Translations under genes and position numbers: made by a program
The notes under the pieces: model-generated
The model's database searches: none
Told to the model about the DNA's origin: nothing
The model's input: only the letters and a program-made list of their open reading frames with translations
Assembly (NCBI RefSeq): GCF_001425485.1
Contig: NZ_LMQW01000053.1
Location: 63,312-127,311, forward strand
Direction of reading: 5' to 3'
Source: Aureimonas sp. Leaf427
GTDB lineage: Bacteria; Pseudomonadota; Alphaproteobacteria; Rhizobiales; Rhizobiaceae
DNA length: 64,000 nt
Shown here: positions 60,235-64,000 of the stretch, in pieces
Layout of the letters: every line of letters begins with the position of its first letter
Numbering within the stretch: the first letter of the stretch is position 1

Positions 60235-61001
60235 TGGCCGACATCAAGCCCATCGTCTGGCACAGGGACGAAGAGCCGATCGAGGAGAACGGGCACAAAG
60301 GCCGCTTCATCCTGCCGCGCCCGCAACGGGATCGATGCTCGACGCGCTTTCCGGCGCCTCCGCGCGGCCCTATCGTTCGGGACTTCTCCGTGCGCTTCGG
60401 CGACTGCTCGGCCAACGAGGCCGCGCAATACGCCGCGAACCTGAACGAGGCGCCGCAACGCGCCATGGCGGGCTACGACGACGACCAGTACGACCGACGC
60501 CGCTTCGACAAGATGCTCCGCGCCGCGACGATGCTCAACCTCCTGCCGGACGCGCCGCAGTTCCTGCCCGTCCTTCAGCCGGGCTGGCCCTGGTGGGAGA
60601 TCTTGATCCAGTGGAATGTCAAGCCGCTGCTTCTTGGCGGTCGCTGGCGTTCCCCGTCCGCTGCTGTCGGCCGCAAGCGCACCGTGGCCGGCGAGTTCCT
60701 GATCTTCGACCTCCGCTGCGATCCAGGCGACCCGAAAGAGCAGGGCAAAGAGATCATCCTGCCGATGATCCCCATCGGCCGCGAACAGTATCATTTGGAG
60801 ATCATGTTCCTGGACGGTCGCGGCGGCACCGGCTTCTTCCAGGCCAAGCTGAACGGCAAGGTCGTCTGCGAGTATTGCGGCCCGCTCGGCTATGCCGGCT
60901 ACGGCCAACCCTACTTGGCGCACGGCATCTACCGTTCGCCGAACTCGCGAGGTCTCACGACTGTCCGGTACGAAGGTCTAGTCGAGGGCATCGCGGCGTA
61001 G
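60234..61001 (+). CDS. polysaccharide lyase-like (heparin lyase fold) protein
   Basis: 255 residues. The C-terminal jelly-roll pattern has HLEIMFLDGRGGTGFFQAKL and PYLAHGIYRSPNSRG; a GIYR motif near the end is typical of heparin-lyase-I-type proteins. TGATG overlap with the deacetylase-like gene suggests the two work together. Family assignment is tentative. Confidence 0.5.
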   Translation: MADIKPIVWHRDEEPIEENGHKGRFILPRPQRDRCSTRFPAPPRGPIVRDFSVRFGDCSANEAAQYAANLNEAPQRAMAGYDDDQYDRRRFDKMLRAATMLNLLPDAPQFLPVLQPGWPWWEILIQWNVKPLLLGGRWRSPSAAVGRKRTVAGEFLIFDLRCDPGDPKEQGKEIILPMIPIGREQYHLEIMFLDGRGGTGFFQAKLNGKVVCEYCGPLGYAGYGQPYLAHGIYRSPNSRGLTTVRYEGLVEGIAA

Positions 61002-61030
61002 CTCCCTGGGGCACCGTATCAAGTGCGGTC

Positions 61031-61067
61031 GCGCCGCGCAGAGTGCTGGTGGGGAACTGCGCGGCGC
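61031..61067 (+). terminator. hairpin after the lyase-like gene
   Basis: Perfect 11-bp GC stem (61031-61041 with 61057-61067) with a 15-base loop in the 215-bp gap before the connector genes. No T-run, so it may be an attenuator rather than a full terminator. Confidence 0.5.
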
Positions 61068-61216
61068 TCTTGCGGACCGAGGGTCTCCATCCGCTGATGT
61101 TTTCTAGCTGAACGCGATGTCACGTCAACGACTACCAACCGCCACCCCTGCATCATCTGCGGGCTATCCGCTGCCTCCATTCCGTTCCCGACCTGCCACG
61201 CCCGTAAGGAGCCCCC

Positions 61217-61423
61217 ATGGCCTCGACCAACATCACGAACAAGCATGAGGACGCGCTGACCGTCGGCGGCGTGACAATCCAGCCAGGCCGGACGGCGGCG
61301 GTGCCCGACTTCGATATCGCATCCCAGCCCGAACCGATCGCGACATGGGTGAAGCTCGGTCTCCTCGTGGATGCCGATGCCAAGCCGGCGGCCGAAGAGC
61401 CCAAGGGCAAGGCGAAGGACTGA
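61217..61423 (+). CDS. small phage structural-region protein
   Basis: 68 residues; NITNKHEDALTVGGVTIQPG resembles the N-terminus of the 58042 protein. AAGGAG precedes the ATG. Stop shares a base with the next start. Confidence 0.65.
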   Translation: MASTNITNKHEDALTVGGVTIQPGRTAAVPDFDIASQPEPIATWVKLGLLVDADAKPAAEEPKGKAKD

Positions 61424-61821
61424 TGCCCTACGTCGCCCCGACGCTCGCAGAGTTCCGGGCGCGCTATGCCGAGTTCGCTCCGGTCGGTGACGCGCTCGTG
61501 CAGGCGGTGCTCATTGAGGCGCAGGCGTCCGTCTCTACCTCGTGGGTCGAGCGCGACTATGTCCCGGCCATCTTGCTTCTGACGGCGCACCTCCTCCTGT
61601 CTGAGGACGCGATCCAGAAGGCGCAGGGCTCGGTCTCTTACGGCGATTATGCCGGCCCGATCACGAAGGAGAAGGTCGGGGAGGTCGAGGTCAGCTATGG
61701 CGGGGGCACAGCGGCCTCGTCAGGTGCGTCCGGCGGCTCGGACGACTATTCGTCCACGGAATACGGCAAGCGCTTCCTGAGGCTCCTACGGCTGAACTTC
61801 GCCGGGCCGATGGTGGCCTGA
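61423..61821 (+). CDS. head-tail connector protein (DUF4054)
   Basis: 132 residues. LAEFRARYAEFAPVGDALVQ and YVPAILLLTAHLLLSEDAIQ, then EYGKRFLRLLRLNFAGPMV, are characteristic of DUF4054 adaptor proteins that dock on the portal. Confidence 0.87.
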   Translation: MPYVAPTLAEFRARYAEFAPVGDALVQAVLIEAQASVSTSWVERDYVPAILLLTAHLLLSEDAIQKAQGSVSYGDYAGPITKEKVGEVEVSYGGGTAASSGASGGSDDYSSTEYGKRFLRLLRLNFAGPMVA

Positions 61822-62300
61822 TGTTCACGGCGCGGGTGGATCGAAACCAGAAGCTGGATGTCGCTAAGATCGCCGCGCTCCTCAAGGGCCCGACGAAGGT
61901 CAAGGTCGGCTTCCCGGCTGGCAAGGTCGAGAGCGATATTGTCCAGCGCGCGGTCTGGAACGAGTTCGGTACGCGCGGCGGTGCCTCTGGCGGCGGCTGG
62001 GGCGGACCGGTGCCGGAGCGGCCCTTCATGCGCAACACGATGCGCGCGAAAAGAGGGAAGTATCAGAAGTCGATGGCGGCCGGGGCCAGAGCGATCCTTC
62101 GCGGCTCGACGGCGATCGGAGAGGTGCTGCGCGGTCTGGGTGTTTCCGCTCAAGGCGACATGCAGCATGAGATTTCAACCCTCACCAGTCCTCCAAACAG
62201 CCCGGTCACGATCAAGCTGAAGGGCGCCGGCAAGAAGCCTCTGATCGACGAGGGCGACATGAGGACGAGGCTGACCTTCATGGTGGACGATGGCGCTTGA
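61821..62300 (+). CDS. HK97 gp10-like neck/tail completion protein
   Basis: 159 residues. VKVGFPAGKVESDIVQRAVW, NEFGTRGG and PERPFMRNTM are the usual gp10-family landmarks. Completes the neck or tail end. Overlaps the next gene by 11 bp. Confidence 0.82.
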   Translation: MFTARVDRNQKLDVAKIAALLKGPTKVKVGFPAGKVESDIVQRAVWNEFGTRGGASGGGWGGPVPERPFMRNTMRAKRGKYQKSMAAGARAILRGSTAIGEVLRGLGVSAQGDMQHEISTLTSPPNSPVTIKLKGAGKKPLIDEGDMRTRLTFMVDDGA

Positions 62301-62625
62301 TGTCTCTGCCGCTTTCAATTCGCGCCTGACCACCGCGGCGACGCACGAGCGCGACGTCGGTGGTGGATACGATGCCGACGGCTATGCCGTGCCAGGCACG
62401 ACGCAGACGACTGCGATCCGTGCATCCATTCAGCCGCTCTCGGCCAAGGAATTCGACAACATGCCGGAGGGCCTTCGCGACGAGGCCCAGGCAAAGGTCT
62501 TCACCCGGTTCCCGCTCGAGCCCGCCGATCGCATCATCACAGGGGAGCGCTACAAGGTGCTGTCCGTGGATGATTGGCAGCCTCTCGGCGGATATAGCCG
62601 AGCCATCCTCGGGGCGCTGCGATGA
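62290..62625 (+). CDS. head closure/stopper-like protein
   Basis: 111 residues, beta barrel pattern with IRASIQPLSAKEFDNMPEGL and ERYKVLSVDDWQPLGGYSRA. Matches the head-tail stopper type by pattern and position. Confidence 0.7.
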   Translation: MALDVSAAFNSRLTTAATHERDVGGGYDADGYAVPGTTQTTAIRASIQPLSAKEFDNMPEGLRDEAQAKVFTRFPLEPADRIITGERYKVLSVDDWQPLGGYSRAILGALR

Positions 62626-63113
62626 CGGAGAAGGAAGTCCGTGACGCGGTGCGCGCCTGGATCGCCAGCCTCATGGGCATCACCGTCATCCAGTCCTATC
62701 AAGGGCAGAAGGAGCCGGCTGAGCCCTACGGCGTCCTAAACCTGATGCTGGCGGACAGCGTGCGCGAGCTGCCAGCCGCCATGGAGATTACGTCGGTCGG
62801 CGCCGGCGAGAACGAGGTCTTCACCCAGACCACCGCGCACGAATGGTTCTGGCGCTTCTCCGTCAACGTCTATGGCGGGGAAGGCAAGACACTCCTACGC
62901 CAGATCAAAACGGCGCAGTTCTTCGCGAGCACGGCGGAGACGCTGCGCCCGCTGACGCTCTTCGAAACCAGCGCCATCCGCGACGCGGCCGAGATCCTCA
63001 ACGAGGAATGGCGGGCCCGCGCGCAGATGGACATCGAGATCCGCGGCATCGTCCGCGACGGCGTGACAGTCGACGTGGTCGACGTGGCGCCGGTCCAGAT
63101 CACCAAGGCCTGA
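62622..63113 (+). CDS. phage neck terminator protein (LIC_12616 family)
   Basis: 163 residues. RAWIASLMGITVIQSYQGQK, PYGVLNLMLADSVRE and HEWFWRFSVNVYGG fit the neck terminator family, which caps the tail in contractile-tailed phages. Overlaps the stopper gene by 4 bp. Confidence 0.83.
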   Translation: MTEKEVRDAVRAWIASLMGITVIQSYQGQKEPAEPYGVLNLMLADSVRELPAAMEITSVGAGENEVFTQTTAHEWFWRFSVNVYGGEGKTLLRQIKTAQFFASTAETLRPLTLFETSAIRDAAEILNEEWRARAQMDIEIRGIVRDGVTVDVVDVAPVQITKA

Positions 63114-63158
63114 AGCCTATCCATCGCGGCCGGCGTGCGCGCCATACGAGAGGACGCC

Positions 63159-64000
63159 ATGACAGTCCCCATTTCAAGATTTGTGAACGTGCAGGTCACG
63201 CGCAAGGACCGCTTCGCTGCGATCGAGGGCTTCGGCGTCGCCTTGCTCCTCCAGTCGAAAGCCGTGACCGGCTCGCTCGACGCCACGCGCCGGACGAAGG
63301 TCTATGGCGCGATCGAGGAGGTGGCAGTCGACTTCGTCCCGACCGACGCTTTCTACATCGCCGCCGAACAGGCGTTCGCGCAGCGCCCGCGTCCGCTCCA
63401 GATCAAGGCTGGCTTCGTCAGCCTCACGGCCTACACCGCTGCGGCCACGCCGACGCTGAAGAAGGCTGCGTTTAAGACCGAGCTCGACGCCATCCAGGAC
63501 TTCGATGAGCAGTGGTACTGGTCCGATGTCGAGGCCACGCTCCGCGACAGCCCGGCGGCGCAAGGCCTCATCGAATGGGTGCAGGCGCGCCGCAAGATCG
63601 CGTCCATCACGTCGAACGACGCCGGCATCGAGGATCTCGCGAACACCACGAACATCGCCGCGGTGAACAAGACCAGCGGCTTCGACCGGACGCGCATCTT
63701 CTACCACACCGACGCGGCCAAATACCCCGGCTTTGCCAACGCCGCCAAGCTCGGCAGCTACAACTTCGACGAGGAGGGCGCCGGCTACACCGCCAAGTTC
63801 AAGGCAGTCGAGGGGCTCGCCCCGCTCAACAAGCGATCCTCGGTCGTTCAGGCCATCACCGGATTCGTGCCGGCGCTCGGGCGCAATCCGGCCGCCGGAC
63901 ATCTCGCGGATACCTATGTCGACACCAAGGGCATCAGCCTGGTGGTGGAAGGCGGCACGCTGAACAAGGACGTCTTCATCGACGAGGTGCACGCCTGCGA
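63159..64000 (+). CDS. DUF3383 tail-sheath-like protein (5' part)
   Basis: 280 residues are visible before the window ends. MTVPISRFVNVQVTRKDRFA and ASITSNDAGIEDLANTTN with FDRTRIFYHTD match DUF3383, a sheath-like family in myovirus-type phages. ATG 63159 has GAGAGGA before it. Confidence 0.85.
   Translation, partial: MTVPISRFVNVQVTRKDRFAAIEGFGVALLLQSKAVTGSLDATRRTKVYGAIEEVAVDFVPTDAFYIAAEQAFAQRPRPLQIKAGFVSLTAYTAAATPTLKKAAFKTELDAIQDFDEQWYWSDVEATLRDSPAAQGLIEWVQARRKIASITSNDAGIEDLANTTNIAAVNKTSGFDRTRIFYHTDAAKYPGFANAAKLGSYNFDEEGAGYTAKFKAVEGLAPLNKRSSVVQAITGFVPALGRNPAAGHLADTYVDTKGISLVVEGGTLNKDVFIDEVHAC

Larger units (their letters stand above)
27731..64000. mobile_element. prophage, left end to beyond the window
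   Basis: Integrase next to a split tRNA, an excisionase-like gene, recombination genes, a CI/Cro-type switch, replication genes, terminase, portal, capsid, neck and the start of a tail-sheath-like gene are in normal phage order. The right end is outside the window. Structural families (DUF1073 portal, DUF2213 protease, DUF2184 capsid, DUF4054, neck terminator, DUF3383) are the set found in contractile-tailed phages. Genes overlap by 1-4 bp almost throughout, and no broken structural gene is seen, so it may be active. Confidence 0.95.

Overview
The window reads as a GC-rich alphaproteobacterial (Hyphomicrobiales/Rhizobiales-type) chromosome interrupted by a prophage. Lineage markers are gcrA, a TrcR-type cell-cycle regulator (DUF1013), an RcdA-type DUF1465 protein, a long-form dCTP deaminase, a SAM-II riboswitch on metZ and the phoR-pstSCAB-phoU-phoB order. 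Genus cannot be fixed from sequence alone; Aurantimonadaceae-like bacteria are a guess.

Positions 1-27,700 are host chromosome. In order: the end of an inositol-monophosphatase gene; a MotA/TolQ-like and MotB/OmpA-like envelope pair; an ABC exporter (minus); rpmE; an RcdA-like gene (minus) with a possible small RNA beside it; a quinone oxidoreductase; trcR followed by a 151-bp palindromic element; an SDR plus GH15 pair (minus); a membrane protein; the complete phosphate regulon phoR-pstS-pstC-pstA-pstB-phoU-phoB, with a four-unit PHO box before pstS and a strong hairpin between pstS and pstC; gcrA (minus) with a cluster of GANTC sites; argD-argF-hslO; apaG (minus); metZ (minus) with promoter and SAM-II riboswitch; and a dCTP deaminase.

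At about 27,694 a tRNA-Gly(CCC) gene is cut just after its anticodon loop, and a prophage fills the rest of the window (about 27,731 to beyond 64,000). Its left arm (27.7-36.9 kb, minus strand) holds integrase, an excisionase-like gene, many small overlapping genes, an HNH protein, RecT and a RecE-like PD-(D/E)XK nuclease. The immunity region (36.9-38.3 kb) has a LexA/CI-type S24 repressor flanked by three operators on each side (consensus TTCGTAC-N5-GTACGAA) and a Cro-like gene. The right arm (plus strand) holds a DUF3102 protein, a CII-like regulator, a GcrA-like protein, two DNA methyltransferases, a RuvC-like resolvase and a DnaB-like helicase, then terminase, portal, MuF, protease/scaffold, cement and capsid genes, neck proteins, and the start of a DUF3383 sheath-like gene. 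The last points to a contractile-tailed phage.

The most striking observations are: a DUF1073 portal whose C-terminus is an Acb1-type 2H phosphoesterase (anti-CBASS family); an internal start with a perfect Shine-Dalgarno that would make a separate scaffold protein; a deacetylase-like plus polysaccharide-lyase-like gene pair between capsid and neck; a near-symmetrical six-operator CI switch with an extra outward promoter; a 14-bp inverted repeat in a gene-free stretch before terminase; and a phage GcrA-like protein encoded near two methyltransferases in a host that uses GcrA.
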